Below, in pieces: positions 1-8,227 of a stretch of 35,694 nt of DNA (position 1 is its first letter; each line of letters starts with the position of its first letter). The notes under the pieces are model-generated. The model had not been told where the DNA came from and did not search any database. It saw only the letters and a list, made by a program, of their open reading frames with translations. The position numbers and the translations under genes are program-made. Source of the stretch: Acidimicrobiaceae bacterium (lineage in GTDB: Bacteria > Actinomycetota > Acidimicrobiia > Acidimicrobiales > Bog-793); assembly GCA_003140595.1 (NCBI GenBank), contig PLKG01000107.1:48038-83731 (forward strand). The letters are read 5' to 3'.

Positions 1-3000
1 CCTGCCATGCCCTACGCCGCGCCTCGGCGATGTCGCCATGGACGCGCCGGAGAGCCTCGGCTGCCGCGTCGATGTCGGGTTCAGCCCATTTGGTCCCCGC
101 CGGGAAGGGGTACGACGCGGTGGGGATCGAGACGATCTCATAGCCCACGAGCTCGCAGTACTGCTCGGAGAGAAAGTCCATCGGACCGCCGTAGCCAGTC
201 GAGACCACCGGGCATCCGACAGAGACTGCCCGGGCGATGTCAGGCCCGAAGGCGCTGGAACGGTGGAGGGACACCAGGCAGTCTGCCGTCACGCTCGCGG
301 CGTCGGCGACCGCCGGATCGTCAGTCTCGATGATCACGACGTCTTGACGTCCCGCCGCCGAAAGCCTGCATGCCTCGGCGACCGCTCGGGTCTTCCGGCC
401 GTGCAGGACCACGCAGAGGACCGGGCCCGACTGGTGGGCAAACGCGTTCCGGAAGGCTTCGATCGTACCGAGCGGGTTGGCGAGCGCCTCGTCTCCAGGC
501 CTGCAACGACCCAGCCGGGCTATCGCCGCGAAGACGAAGCCCTCCGGTAGGCGGGCGTCCGACCTCGTTGCGTTGTGGGGAACCGCGACGGGGGGTGGGA
601 CGAGGAGGACGGGTCGCAGCACGACTTTCTTCAAGGCCTCTTCGGAGAACGTGCTCGGCACCCAGACCTCGCCGACCATCGAAGCCTCCGCGGCGGAGCC
701 AGCCAATGGTTCTGCGAGCGGCCAGTCCCAGGCGATGGCCGTTCTCCGGTTGCGGAGCGAGTCGAGACCTACCTCGCCTACGTAGTCGACGAGCTGGTCT
801 CCGTCGAGGGCCAGCAACGTGGTCGAGTAGGCGAACGGGATGTCGTTGTCGAGCGGTGTGGGGAGCCCACCGGCCCACTGCAGTCGTGAGACGCGCGCGC
901 CCGCCGCCGACAAGGTGGCGGCGTAGCCAAGGGTGCGAGACTCGCCGAAGTCGCCCACGAGGTTCACGCCCCCGGCGCGAGGCGTGGCCGGCACCGCCAT
1001 CACTGTCGAGATGCGCTCGATGAGCGTCGAGGACGGCATCAGGCTCGATGCCGAGACCCGCCGGACCGGCGGGGGTCGCAAGCTTGTGCGCCCGGCCCAG
1101 TACCACGCCAGGCGCTCGCGGCTTTCTGGGTCGTTGTCCGCCATGTCCGCCGTCACGGTGCAGCCGGCCGCTACGACACATCGCAGACCCCGGGCGCGTA
1201 CCCGTAGGCACAGGTCGACCACAGCGTCGCTCTCGGACCACCCCGGGGACAGACCGCGGAGCTCCTCCCAAAGAGTGCGCCTCAGTGCGAAGCTTTCTGT
1301 CCCCAGCGCATCGACGTCTGCATCGGACTCGAGCACGACATCGGCGCGTAGATGTGCAGAACGCGGCGTAGCCCTGAGCGACGGCATGGCGCAGTCGCCG
1401 ACGAGGTCGAAGCCCGCGTGAACCACCAAGGCACTCTTGTCGAGGACCGCAGCACCGCTCATCCCGACCGTCGCGTCCGAGAGAGGCGCGACGAGGCGTG
1501 AGAGCCAGCCCGCGACCGGCCGGGCACGTGGGGAAAGCGCGACGACCGTATCGGCGCGGGCGAGCCTCGCCGCCTCGTCGAAGGCGGCCGCCGGGTCCAG
1601 CACCACTGGGGTCGTCGCGACCGTCACATCGCCTTCGAGCGCCCCGACGAGCGCGAGGGACGCTTGGTCGGGCCCGTTGACGAGCACGACGGTCTCGAAG
1701 TCGACGCCGGCGTCTGTCGCGCAGAGCGACCGCAGTTGACCGAGGAGGCTATCTGCTCTGCCCGTGGAGATGACGAGCACACAGACCGGTGGGGCTTTGT
1801 CTCCGGCCGGTCTCGACAGCACTGTGCAGCGTCTTGCAGTCACCGCGATCATGGCGCCGGGGTCGATCTCTTCGACCGCGAACCCGACACCGCTGAGGGC
1901 ATGCTCGAGCTCGTCAGCAGACCAGGCGTCCGCATTGGCTTCTTCCTCGCCTGCTTGACCGAACCGTCGTCCCCCGAACAAGAGCCGGCGGAGCTCAGCG
2001 GACGGCCCCTTGGCGAGCAGCTCCCCGACGGCTGCGAGGTTCGGCACTTCGAAGCTCAGACGCCCGCCGTCGCACAGGACACGCGCCCACTCGCACAAGA
2101 CCGCGCCCGCACGGTCGTGGCGGACCGAGGAGAGCACGTCTTCGGCCACAAGCCCGTGCAGGCTCGCGGTCCCGAACGGCAAGGCGCCGGGATCCACGAC
2201 ATCGCCGGAGGTTCCCGGCCCTGTCCTGTAGCAGAGGTACCCGTCCAGGGTCGTTCCCCCCCGGGACAGCCGGACGGCCTGGGTACCGCTCGACAAGAGC
2301 TTGGCGAGCTCGGGTGATATGCCGCTCACATGTTCTGCTGCCGCGCGGCGATCTTCAGCACTGATGGAAGCGAGCGCTTCACGCGCCGGCGCGACGAGGC
2401 GCTGGTCCCGGAAGGACAGATAGCCTCCTGCGGCGGCGAGCAGCCTGAACAAGGGCTCTCGCGTGTCGTCGCGGACGATCCGCAACAGAGGGCACATTTC
2501 GTCGAACCCGGCACGCCGGAAGCGGTTCGACCACCACATCGCCCTTGGCACGCCCAGCCGGGAAGCCATGTCGCGTGCTGCCGCGAGGGGCTCCAGGTGC
2601 TGCGGGTAAGCCTCCGCGAACGGCGCCAGCACTTCGTCCGCCTCCGGGGCAGGAAGGCGGCTCGCCGTTGCGACAAGGACAGGCATCGACTCCGGTCGGG
2701 ACTTCTGTGCGATCTCCGAGGCGCTCCGGCCGGCCCTGCTCAACAGCGCCATCAGAGCCGCAAGGCTCACGTCGAGCTGTCCGTGGGTGCGCAGCGCGTC
2801 GAGCAGAGCATCCGCCGCATCGCCGGGACGACCAAGCGAGTCGAGAGCTTGCGCCTTGGCCCACGAGAGAGAGGCACGACCGGTCTCGAACCCATCCTCG
2901 TCGGTGTCGGCGAAAGGAAGGCGGTCGATCGCTTCTAGACAGGCCTCGTAGCATTTCTTGCCCAAGAGCAGCCGCACATCCATCACGTCGGCGTTGATCG

Positions 3001-3808
3001 TCTTGGTGAGCCCCCGTCGCATCTCATCGATGGTCTCGGACGCCTCGTCGAACTGGTTGAGACCGAGGTGGACATCGAAGATCGTTCTCAGGGCGGCCCG
3101 TCTCACCATTGGGAACGTCGTTGAGTCCGCGGCTTCCCGCAGCGAGGCGATCGCCGATCGTGGGTCGTCGCCCCCGGCCAGGGTGCGGCCGTAGTCGAAC
3201 AGTGCCCGTGAGTGATCGACTTCGGGATCGTCGAGCGCGCGCCGAGCGATCCGCAGGTTCCGCTCGAGCCCGTCCTTGGACTGCCACTTGAGGCTTGTGT
3301 AACCACGGTGGAGGATCCGCAGCTCTGAGCAGATGCTCGTGGCGGGGAAGGCATCTCCGTCCCGCAACCCGATCTGTTCGTGGATGGGTCCGAACCAGTG
3401 ACACCGCTGACGGCGGAACACCCGCGCGGCCTGGAAAGCCGATCGACCGCCGAGCCCGCCCCCCTCGAGGGACTCGATCGATACGGCGTAGCTATCGAAG
3501 GTCTGCTCGCGCTCCAGCCGTGCACGAAATGCCGCTTTATCGCCGTGGACCGCCTCGTCGGCATCGAGCCAGAGGATCCACTCGCTGGTGCAGTACTCGA
3601 GCGCCTGGTTGCGTGCCCGGGAGAAGTCGTCGTCCCAGTACCCTTCGACGACGGTGGCGCCGAGCTCGCGTGCCAACGCGACGGACCGGTCGGTCGATCC
3701 GGTGTCGTAGATCACGATCTCGTCAGCCAGGCCCGAGGCCGAGCCGATCACGAGGGGAAGCTCGTCCTCCTCGTTCTTCATGATCATGCACAACGAGACG
3801 AGTGTCAC
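1..3808 (-). CDS. Multidomain glycosyltransferase (GT2-TPR-methyltransferase-like-GT2-GT4), C-terminus cut by window edge
   Basis: An open frame runs without a stop from GTG 3808 past base 1, so at least 1269 residues are present and the C-terminus is missing. The GTG follows GGAGG by 4 nt and gives the GT2-like start MTLVSLCMIMKNEEDELP. Domains read in order: a GT2 fold at about 1-215 with the metal-binding LDADE at 81-85; helical TPR-like repeats at about 215-500; a class I SAM-methyltransferase-like segment at about 510-650; a second GT2-like segment at about 670-910 (VLVISTGRADSLLGQL); and a GT4 C-terminal half from about 930 containing SSAFGPDIARAVSVGCPVV and STGYGGPMDFL. The methyltransferase-like part has lost the glycine motif (VRLSRGG at 512-518). 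It lies divergent from fliC, so a role in flagellin or other surface glycan assembly is inferred, not shown. Acceptor and sugar are unknown. No signal peptide is visible. Confidence 0.85.
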   Translation of the reverse strand, partial: MTLVSLCMIMKNEEDELPLVIGSASGLADEIVIYDTGSTDRSVALARELGATVVEGYWDDDFSRARNQALEYCTSEWILWLDADEAVHGDKAAFRARLEREQTFDSYAVSIESLEGGGLGGRSAFQAARVFRRQRCHWFGPIHEQIGLRDGDAFPATSICSELRILHRGYTSLKWQSKDGLERNLRIARRALDDPEVDHSRALFDYGRTLAGGDDPRSAIASLREAADSTTFPMVRRAALRTIFDVHLGLNQFDEASETIDEMRRGLTKTINADVMDVRLLLGKKCYEACLEAIDRLPFADTDEDGFETGRASLSWAKAQALDSLGRPGDAADALLDALRTHGQLDVSLAALMALLSRAGRSASEIAQKSRPESMPVLVATASRLPAPEADEVLAPFAEAYPQHLEPLAAARDMASRLGVPRAMWWSNRFRRAGFDEMCPLLRIVRDDTREPLFRLLAAAGGYLSFRDQRLVAPAREALASISAEDRRAAAEHVSGISPELAKLLSSGTQAVRLSRGGTTLDGYLCYRTGPGTSGDVVDPGALPFGTASLHGLVAEDVLSSVRHDRAGAVLCEWARVLCDGGRLSFEVPNLAAVGELLAKGPSAELRRLLFGGRRFGQAGEEEANADAWSADELEHALSGVGFAVEEIDPGAMIAVTARRCTVLSRPAGDKAPPVCVLVISTGRADSLLGQLRSLCATDAGVDFETVVLVNGPDQASLALVGALEGDVTVATTPVVLDPAAAFDEAARLARADTVVALSPRARPVAGWLSRLVAPLSDATVGMSGAAVLDKSALVVHAGFDLVGDCAMPSLRATPRSAHLRADVVLESDADVDALGTESFALRRTLWEELRGLSPGWSESDAVVDLCLRVRARGLRCVVAAGCTVTADMADNDPESRERLAWYWAGRTSLRPPPVRRVSASSLMPSSTLIERISTVMAVPATPRAGGVNLVGDFGESRTLGYAATLSAAGARVSRLQWAGGLPTPLDNDIPFAYSTTLLALDGDQLVDYVGEVGLDSLRNRRTAIAWDWPLAEPLAGSAAEASMVGEVWVPSTFSEEALKKVVLRPVLLVPPPVAVPHNATRSDARLPEGFVFAAIARLGRCRPGDEALANPLGTIEAFRNAFAHQSGPVLCVVLHGRKTRAVAEACRLSAAGRQDVVIIETDDPAVADAASVTADCLVSLHRSSAFGPDIARAVSVGCPVVSTGYGGPMDFLSEQYCELVGYEIVSIPTASYPFPAGTKWAEPDIDAAAEALRRVHGDIAEARRRAWQ

Positions 3809-3978
3809 CCATCCTCCAGTACCGGGACCGGGGGCTGACCCCTCGCGGTGCCGGTTTCTCTAGTAACGACCCCCCAAGGGCTCCGACTGCCATCGAGTCC
3901 TCGGGTCCCAGCGCGCCGCCTGAAAAAGAATTCTACGAATTAGGCAAGACCAATCCGGAATCTGTCGTTTGGACACAC

Positions 3979-3994
3979 AGGCCAAGGAAGGCCT
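3979..3994 (+). promoter_or_regulatory. Candidate CsrA-binding hairpin in fliC leader
   Basis: AGGCC-AAGGAA-GGCCT can fold into a 5-bp stem with a hexaloop that exposes GGA, the arrangement CsrA prefers (known for the family). It lies about 52 nt upstream of the flagellin start, and a second CAAGGA overlaps the Shine-Dalgarno sequence. A nearly identical element occurs in the flgB leader (34014-34030, minus strand). Binding by the CsrA encoded in this window is inferred. Confidence 0.5.
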
Positions 3995-4027
3995 TCCGAG
4001 GACCGGTGAGGTTACCGGCCCACGACA

Positions 4028-4039
4028 GTCAAGGAGGAC
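4028..4039 (+). promoter_or_regulatory. fliC Shine-Dalgarno within a potential CsrA hexaloop
   Basis: GTC-AAGGAG-GAC can form a weak 3-bp stem whose loop contains the core of the fliC ribosome binding site. With the upstream hairpin it gives two CAAGGA motifs 47 nt apart (3983 and 4030), resembling the two-site CsrA control described for Bacillus subtilis hag. The stem is short, so the structure itself is uncertain. The ribosome binding site is not. Confidence 0.45.
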
Positions 4040-4045
4040 ATCGAA

Positions 4046-4879
4046 ATGCTGCTTATCAACGACAACGTCGCCGCCCTAGGGGCAGAGAACAACCTCAACG
4101 CCACCGACACCGCTATGTCCAGCGTCGTCGGCCAGTTGAGTTCGGGCCTGCAGATCCAGACTGCGGCCGACAACCCGGCGGGCTACTCGATTGCCCAGTC
4201 ACTTCAGTCAGAGATCAACGGCTACGGCGCAGCGGAGTCCAACGCACAGACCGCGGTCTCGGTGCTCCAGACCGCCCAGGGAGCGATGAACCAGCAGGAG
4301 GCCATCCTCCAGCAGGCGAATACCATCGCGACCCAGGCAGCCAACACCACGACGGACAACGGGACCGCCAACAAGGCCGACAGCCAGGAGTTCGCCTCCC
4401 TCGTCGCGCAGCTCGACCAGATTGCACAGTCGACCAGCTACGCCGGCGTCAGCCTCCTGAACACCACCTCGGCGAACAACGTGCTGACCTTCCAAGTTGG
4501 CCCGGATGCGACCAACGCCGCCGACACGGTGAACGTCAACCTCGTGAACACCTCGTCGTCGGCACTTCTTGGTGGGTCTGCCCTTAGCCTCGACACGGTG
4601 GCAGGCGCGCAGTCGGCAATGGTAGCTGTGCAGGCCGCCATCAACACCTTGGCTTCAGCGGCTGCTTCCCTCGGTTCTTCCCAGAACCAGATCCAGGCGT
4701 TGTCCAACAACGTCACGGTCGCCCAGCAGAACCTGACCTCGGCACACGCGGACCTCGTCGACGTGAACGTCGCCCAGGCGACGTCGCAGTTCACTTCGCT
4801 GCAGATCCTCGAACAGTCCGGCATCTCGGTCCTGTCCCAGGCCCAACAGCTCCCGCAGTTGGCCCTCAAGCTCATCTGA
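4046..4879 (+). CDS. fliC: Flagellin
   Basis: A 277-residue flagellin, the filament subunit exported by the flagellar type III system. The N-terminal D0/D1 part carries the conserved LSSGLQIQTAADNPAGYSIA (about 31-51), and the C-terminal D1/D0 part ends with LQILEQSGISVLSQAQQLPQ and ALKLI. The variable middle is short, so this is a minimal flagellin. It contains no arginine, only two lysines (in NKAD and ALKL), one histidine, and no cysteine or tryptophan. Where Salmonella has the arginine-containing LQRVRELAVQ motif, this protein has LQQANTIATQ. A strong RBS (AAGGAGGA) and a structured leader precede it; a large hairpin follows before fliD. Neighbouring glycosyltransferases and its high Ser/Thr content make O-glycosylation likely (inference). 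Confidence 0.97.
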   Translation: MLLINDNVAALGAENNLNATDTAMSSVVGQLSSGLQIQTAADNPAGYSIAQSLQSEINGYGAAESNAQTAVSVLQTAQGAMNQQEAILQQANTIATQAANTTTDNGTANKADSQEFASLVAQLDQIAQSTSYAGVSLLNTTSANNVLTFQVGPDATNAADTVNVNLVNTSSSALLGGSALSLDTVAGAQSAMVAVQAAINTLASAAASLGSSQNQIQALSNNVTVAQQNLTSAHADLVDVNVAQATSQFTSLQILEQSGISVLSQAQQLPQLALKLI

Positions 4880-4900
4880 CGGCGGAAGCGGAAAGAGATA

Positions 4901-4947
4901 GTGAGCCGAGCCGCTCCCGGGCCGTGTGCCCGGGGCGGCTCGCTCAC
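4901..4947 (+). terminator. Large fliC-fliD intercistronic hairpin (attenuator or partial terminator)
   Basis: An inverted repeat of three paired blocks, GTGAGC / GAGCCGC / CCCGGGC, pairs with GCCCGGG / GCGGCTC / GCTCAC around a 5-nt loop (CGTGT). It gives about 20 bp with two single-base bulges (C4907, T4915). No T-tract follows, so it is not a textbook intrinsic terminator. Its place directly after fliC suggests it stabilises the abundant flagellin message at the 3' end or limits read-through into fliD, whose own RBS (AGAGGAGAGA) lies just downstream. Confidence 0.55.
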
Positions 4948-4968
4948 TGAGGAGCCAGAGGAGAGACC

Positions 4969-7503
4969 ATGACCGACATCGGTTATACGGCCCCGGTCAG
5001 CTTCACAGGGATCGAGTCCGGCCTCAACACCGAGCAGATCATGAGCGCCTACCTGCAGATCGACGAGGTGCCGCTGACACAGCTCGAGAACCAGCAGACC
5101 ACCGTCAACAACAAGGTCTCTGCGTACCAGACGATCGAGCAACAGCTTCAGGCTCTCCAGAGCGCTGCGGACCAGGTGAGCGCTCCGGACGCATTCGCAA
5201 GCGCTATCTCGGCCGGCTCCACCAATTCCTCGGTGGCCACAGCGACCACCGGCACTGGGGCCACTCCCGGTTCGGTGACATTCTCGGTCGAGCATCTCGC
5301 GACTGCGGAATCGCTCGTCTCGAGCGGCACGGTCGCCTCGGTCAACGACGTAGTAGCGAGCGGCAACCTCCTCATCGCCTCAGGCGCTTCCGCCCTCGGG
5401 ATCGGGTCGATCTCCGGTAAGGGCCTCACCCAAGGCGCGCACACGATCGCGGTCACCCAGGCGTCGGCCGGCGCCAGTGTCGTCGGCTCGTCGGCGATCA
5501 GCGGTTCGACACAGATCACTTCCTCGAACGACCAGCTCTCGGTTTCGATCGACGGCGCGGCGAGCTCGTTCACGATCGCCGACGGAACCTACACAGCCCA
5601 ACAGCTCGCCTCCGCCGTCAGCTCGGCCTCAGATGGCCTTCTCACAGCCGCGGTCAACAACACGGGCCAGCTCGTGCTGGCAACGAACGAACAGGGGTCC
5701 CAGGCGACGCTCCAGGTAGCCGGAGGTTCTGCGAACGGCGCACTCGGGCTGCAAGCCGGTGGTGTCGTCAGCGGGACTGACGGTGTCATCTCCGTCGACG
5801 GCCAGGCAAACACTGTCACCGACATCGCCGCGACAGGCACCACGTCGGTGACCCTCAACGCAGGGTCTCAAGGCTCGGTGCAGGCGAGCCTCGAGGCTGG
5901 TGGGCTGAGCACCGGAAGCCTCACCGCTGAGAACGTGTCGGTGGGCAACGGGTCGCTCGCCTCGGTCGTCTCGGCGATCAACGGCGCGGATGCCGGTGTG
6001 AGTGCGGAGTCGCTCGACGTCGGGCAGAACCAGTACGCGTTGTCCATCAGTTCGAACGCGACAGGCGCGGCCAACGGCGTCTCGGTCGACCCGTCGGCAT
6101 TCTCGGCCTCCGGGCTCGGCTCGCTCCTCACCACGACCGCGGGCCAGGACGCAGTCATCAGTCTCGGAGGACCAGGTGGTTACGAGGTGCACTCGGCTTC
6201 GAACACCGTTACCGGAGTCATGCCCGGGGTTTCTATCGCGCTCCAAGGAGTCTCCTCGACGCCGGTAACGGTGACAGTCAGCCCGGACGGGAAGGCGGCA
6301 GCGAACCTCGTCCAGTCCTTTGTGACTGCGGCCAACACCGTCCTGCAGACGATCTCGACCGACACCGCCTACGACCAGACCACCAACACCGCCGGACTGC
6401 TCAACGGCGACATCGCGCTCGATAACCTCAGCCAGCAGATCCTCGCAACGGTCGGTCAGGCGATCGGGACCTCCGGTGCCGTAGACATCGGCACAGCCGG
6501 GAGCTCGGCCGGGCTCTCGCTCGACGCGAAGACAGGCCAGATCGACTTCGACGCCTCCACCTTCGCAAGCGACTACGCGAGCAACGCTTCGGAAGTCGCC
6601 AGGCTCTTCACCCAGACAGGCACGTTCACGCCGAGCTCGGGCTCACCGGCGTGGAAAGGCGACTTGAGCCTTGTCTACGCCGCCGATGCCACCCAGCCGG
6701 GCACCTACGCCGTCGAAGTCAGCCAATCGGCTTCCCAGGCCACTGACACCGGCACGGCGAGCTTCGCGTCGCCAGCCTCGGCGGCGACCTCGCCCGAGTC
6801 CTACACGGTCAGCTCCGGCAGCGCCAGTGCCAGTTACGGACTGGTCGCGGGCCAGTCGCTGACAGAGGTCGCCTCGGGCCTCGACACCGCCTTTGCCCAG
6901 GCGGGTCTCGACCTCTCTGCCCAGGTCGTGCAGAACGGCGCCGGTTCCTCGCTCCAGATCACCTCTTCGGATTACGGCTCGCAGGCGTCGTTCTCTGTGA
7001 GCTCGTCGGGGGCCGACCAGCTCGGCCTGGTCGGATCGTCGTTCGTCGGTTCGAACGTTGCGGGCACGATCAACGGCGTCACGGCTTCAGGCGACGGACA
7101 GGTCCTCGCCGCGCCCAGCACCGACCCGACCCTCGCCGGCCTCGCGCTCATGGTGAGCACGCCTTCGATCACGTCCGCGACATCACTTGGCCAGTTCACA
7201 TACACCGCCGGGCTCGCAGGAGGTCTTGCAAACCTGATGGCGAGCGCGTCAGCCTCGCCGAACGGCGAGCTGCCTTCGACGATCTCGGCGATGCAGAGCA
7301 CCTCCAAGCAGCTCGGCAGCCAGATCACGGTCGAGCAACAGCTCGTCGTCCAGCAACAGCAGCAGCTGGAGGCGGCGTTCAACAACCTGGAGTCGACCCT
7401 CGCAACGCTCAAGAGCCAGTCGTCATACCTCACGAGCATGTTCGGGACGTCATCGAGCTCCGTCGGCTCCCTGACGGGGTCAAGCAGTTCGTCAAGTTCC
7501 TAG
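4969..7503 (+). CDS. fliD: Flagellar filament cap protein FliD
   Basis: FliD (HAP2) caps the growing filament and helps insert flagellin. The 844-residue protein has the FliD N-terminal region at about 1-110 (FTGIESGLNTEQIMSAYLQI), then repeated flagellin-IN-like modules at about 195-265, 325-400 and 610-690 (the last is SLTEVASGLDTAFAQAGLDL). The C-terminal FliD domain spans about 400 to 825 and ends in glutamine-rich coiled coil (VEQQLVVQQQQQLEAAFNNL) and a serine-rich tail. It is nearly twice the length of enteric FliD, and the third IN-like module appears to be inserted inside the C-terminal domain. By reading the translation there is one arginine (VARLF) and about seven lysines. The RBS AGAGGAGAGA precedes the ATG. 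It lies between fliC and fliS, the standard cap-chaperone order. Confidence 0.95.
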   Translation: MTDIGYTAPVSFTGIESGLNTEQIMSAYLQIDEVPLTQLENQQTTVNNKVSAYQTIEQQLQALQSAADQVSAPDAFASAISAGSTNSSVATATTGTGATPGSVTFSVEHLATAESLVSSGTVASVNDVVASGNLLIASGASALGIGSISGKGLTQGAHTIAVTQASAGASVVGSSAISGSTQITSSNDQLSVSIDGAASSFTIADGTYTAQQLASAVSSASDGLLTAAVNNTGQLVLATNEQGSQATLQVAGGSANGALGLQAGGVVSGTDGVISVDGQANTVTDIAATGTTSVTLNAGSQGSVQASLEAGGLSTGSLTAENVSVGNGSLASVVSAINGADAGVSAESLDVGQNQYALSISSNATGAANGVSVDPSAFSASGLGSLLTTTAGQDAVISLGGPGGYEVHSASNTVTGVMPGVSIALQGVSSTPVTVTVSPDGKAAANLVQSFVTAANTVLQTISTDTAYDQTTNTAGLLNGDIALDNLSQQILATVGQAIGTSGAVDIGTAGSSAGLSLDAKTGQIDFDASTFASDYASNASEVARLFTQTGTFTPSSGSPAWKGDLSLVYAADATQPGTYAVEVSQSASQATDTGTASFASPASAATSPESYTVSSGSASASYGLVAGQSLTEVASGLDTAFAQAGLDLSAQVVQNGAGSSLQITSSDYGSQASFSVSSSGADQLGLVGSSFVGSNVAGTINGVTASGDGQVLAAPSTDPTLAGLALMVSTPSITSATSLGQFTYTAGLAGGLANLMASASASPNGELPSTISAMQSTSKQLGSQITVEQQLVVQQQQQLEAAFNNLESTLATLKSQSSYLTSMFGTSSSSVGSLTGSSSSSSS

Positions 7504-7527
7504 GCAGCACAAGTGGAGAGTGAGCAC

Positions 7528-7950
7528 ATGGCACTAACCGAACAAGATGTCGCAAACGCCTACAGCGACACCGCGGCCAAGACTGTCAGTTCTGGCCCGA
7601 TGCTCATCGTGCGCCTCTACGACAGGCTGGCGCACGATGTGGAGCTAGCGAGGCGCTACATCGAGACAGGTGACTTCGAGAACGCGGACTCCTGCCTCCA
7701 GCACGCACAGAAGATCGTGATCGTCCTGCGGACCGGTCTGAGGCCCGCCGGGTTCCACGGCGGGGACGACCTGCGCCGGCTCTACAACACCCTCATCGAC
7801 CTTCTCGTAAAGGCGAACCTGTTCAAGGACCCGACCGTCATCGGGCAGTGCCAGGGGATCATCGCCCCGTTGCACGCAGCTTGGATGGAAGCCGTCGCGA
7901 TCGAACTAGAGAAAGGCGAGGATGGTGGAGCCACAGCCGGGGTGGCCTGA
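7528..7950 (+). CDS. fliS: Flagellin chaperone FliS
   Basis: FliS binds the C-terminus of flagellin in the cytoplasm and keeps it unfolded for export; in FliW-containing bacteria it also helps set the flagellin pool. The 140-residue, mainly helical protein shows family features: the N-terminal NAYSDTAAKTVSSGPMLIVRLYDRL and the helix with HAQKIVIVLRTGL. An in-frame GTG lies 15 nt upstream (7513), but ATG 7528 is preferred because GGAGAG lies about 8 nt before it and the N-terminus then matches the family. It follows fliD by 24 nt and overlaps the next gene by 29 nt. Confidence 0.93.
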   Translation: MALTEQDVANAYSDTAAKTVSSGPMLIVRLYDRLAHDVELARRYIETGDFENADSCLQHAQKIVIVLRTGLRPAGFHGGDDLRRLYNTLIDLLVKANLFKDPTVIGQCQGIIAPLHAAWMEAVAIELEKGEDGGATAGVA

Positions 7951-8227
7951 GTACTTGGACGGGCTGGAGGACTACCTCCGGACGGTGTCTGGATCGCTCG
8001 AGCAACGCGACGCCTTTGCTCTACCGGCGCCCCAGCTCCGCCAACCGGCCGCCGCCCTCCCGGCCGCGCACGCCGAGAGCGCGGCCGTCCTGCTCTCCGA
8101 GATCGAGCGCGTGACCGAACAGGTGAGGGTCTGGATCGAAGAGGTGCTCTGTTCGATGAGGTCGATCGAAGCCCGTCGCCGCATCGAGCCATGCAGGGCC
8201 GGCGCGATCGTCAACTCGGTGTTCTGA
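7922..8227 (+). CDS. Small FliT-like helical protein, putative flagellar chaperone
   Basis: A 101-residue protein with no clear sequence motif. It has a short N-terminal helix (WPEYLDGLEDYLRTVSGSLE), a proline/alanine-rich linker, and a long helix ending MRSIEARRRIEP. Size, helical make-up and position right after fliS match FliT, the FliD chaperone, or a FlgN-type helper, but sequence alone does not prove this. ATG 7922 is preceded by GAAAGGCGAGG and lies inside the end of fliS. The stop codon overlaps the next gene's start as TGATG, so all three are translationally coupled. Confidence 0.6.
   Translation: MVEPQPGWPEYLDGLEDYLRTVSGSLEQRDAFALPAPQLRQPAAALPAAHAESAAVLLSEIERVTEQVRVWIEEVLCSMRSIEARRRIEPCRAGAIVNSVF

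Larger units (their letters stand above)
3809..4045. promoter_or_regulatory. Divergent intergenic region with fliC leader
   Basis: This 237-bp region separates the minus-strand glycosyltransferase from fliC. Bases 3921-3947 are the only AT-rich stretch (GAAAAAGAATTCTACGAATT) and are the likeliest promoter zone, but no clear sigma-28 (TAAA-N15-GCCGATAA) match is present. A weak candidate is TAAC near 3864 with TCCGACTG about 15 nt downstream. The proximal part (3971-4045) is rich in GGA motifs and small inverted repeats: a GGCC stem with an AAGGAA loop, the 12-bp palindrome GGAAGGCCTTCC (3986-3997), and CCGGT-GAGGTT-ACCGG (4003-4018). This looks like a post-transcriptionally regulated leader. 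The fliC ribosome binding site is AAGGAGGA at 4031-4038, 7 nt before the ATG. Confidence 0.55.

Noticed and set aside
321-3564. Several 100-300 residue minus-strand frames within the first 3.6 kb
   Set aside because: All lie in other frames than the continuous glycosyltransferase, which alone shows recognisable motifs from 3808 to the edge.
3850-3945. Sigma-28-type promoter before fliC
   Set aside because: Only a weak TAAC / TCCGACTG pairing was found; not enough to list a defined promoter.
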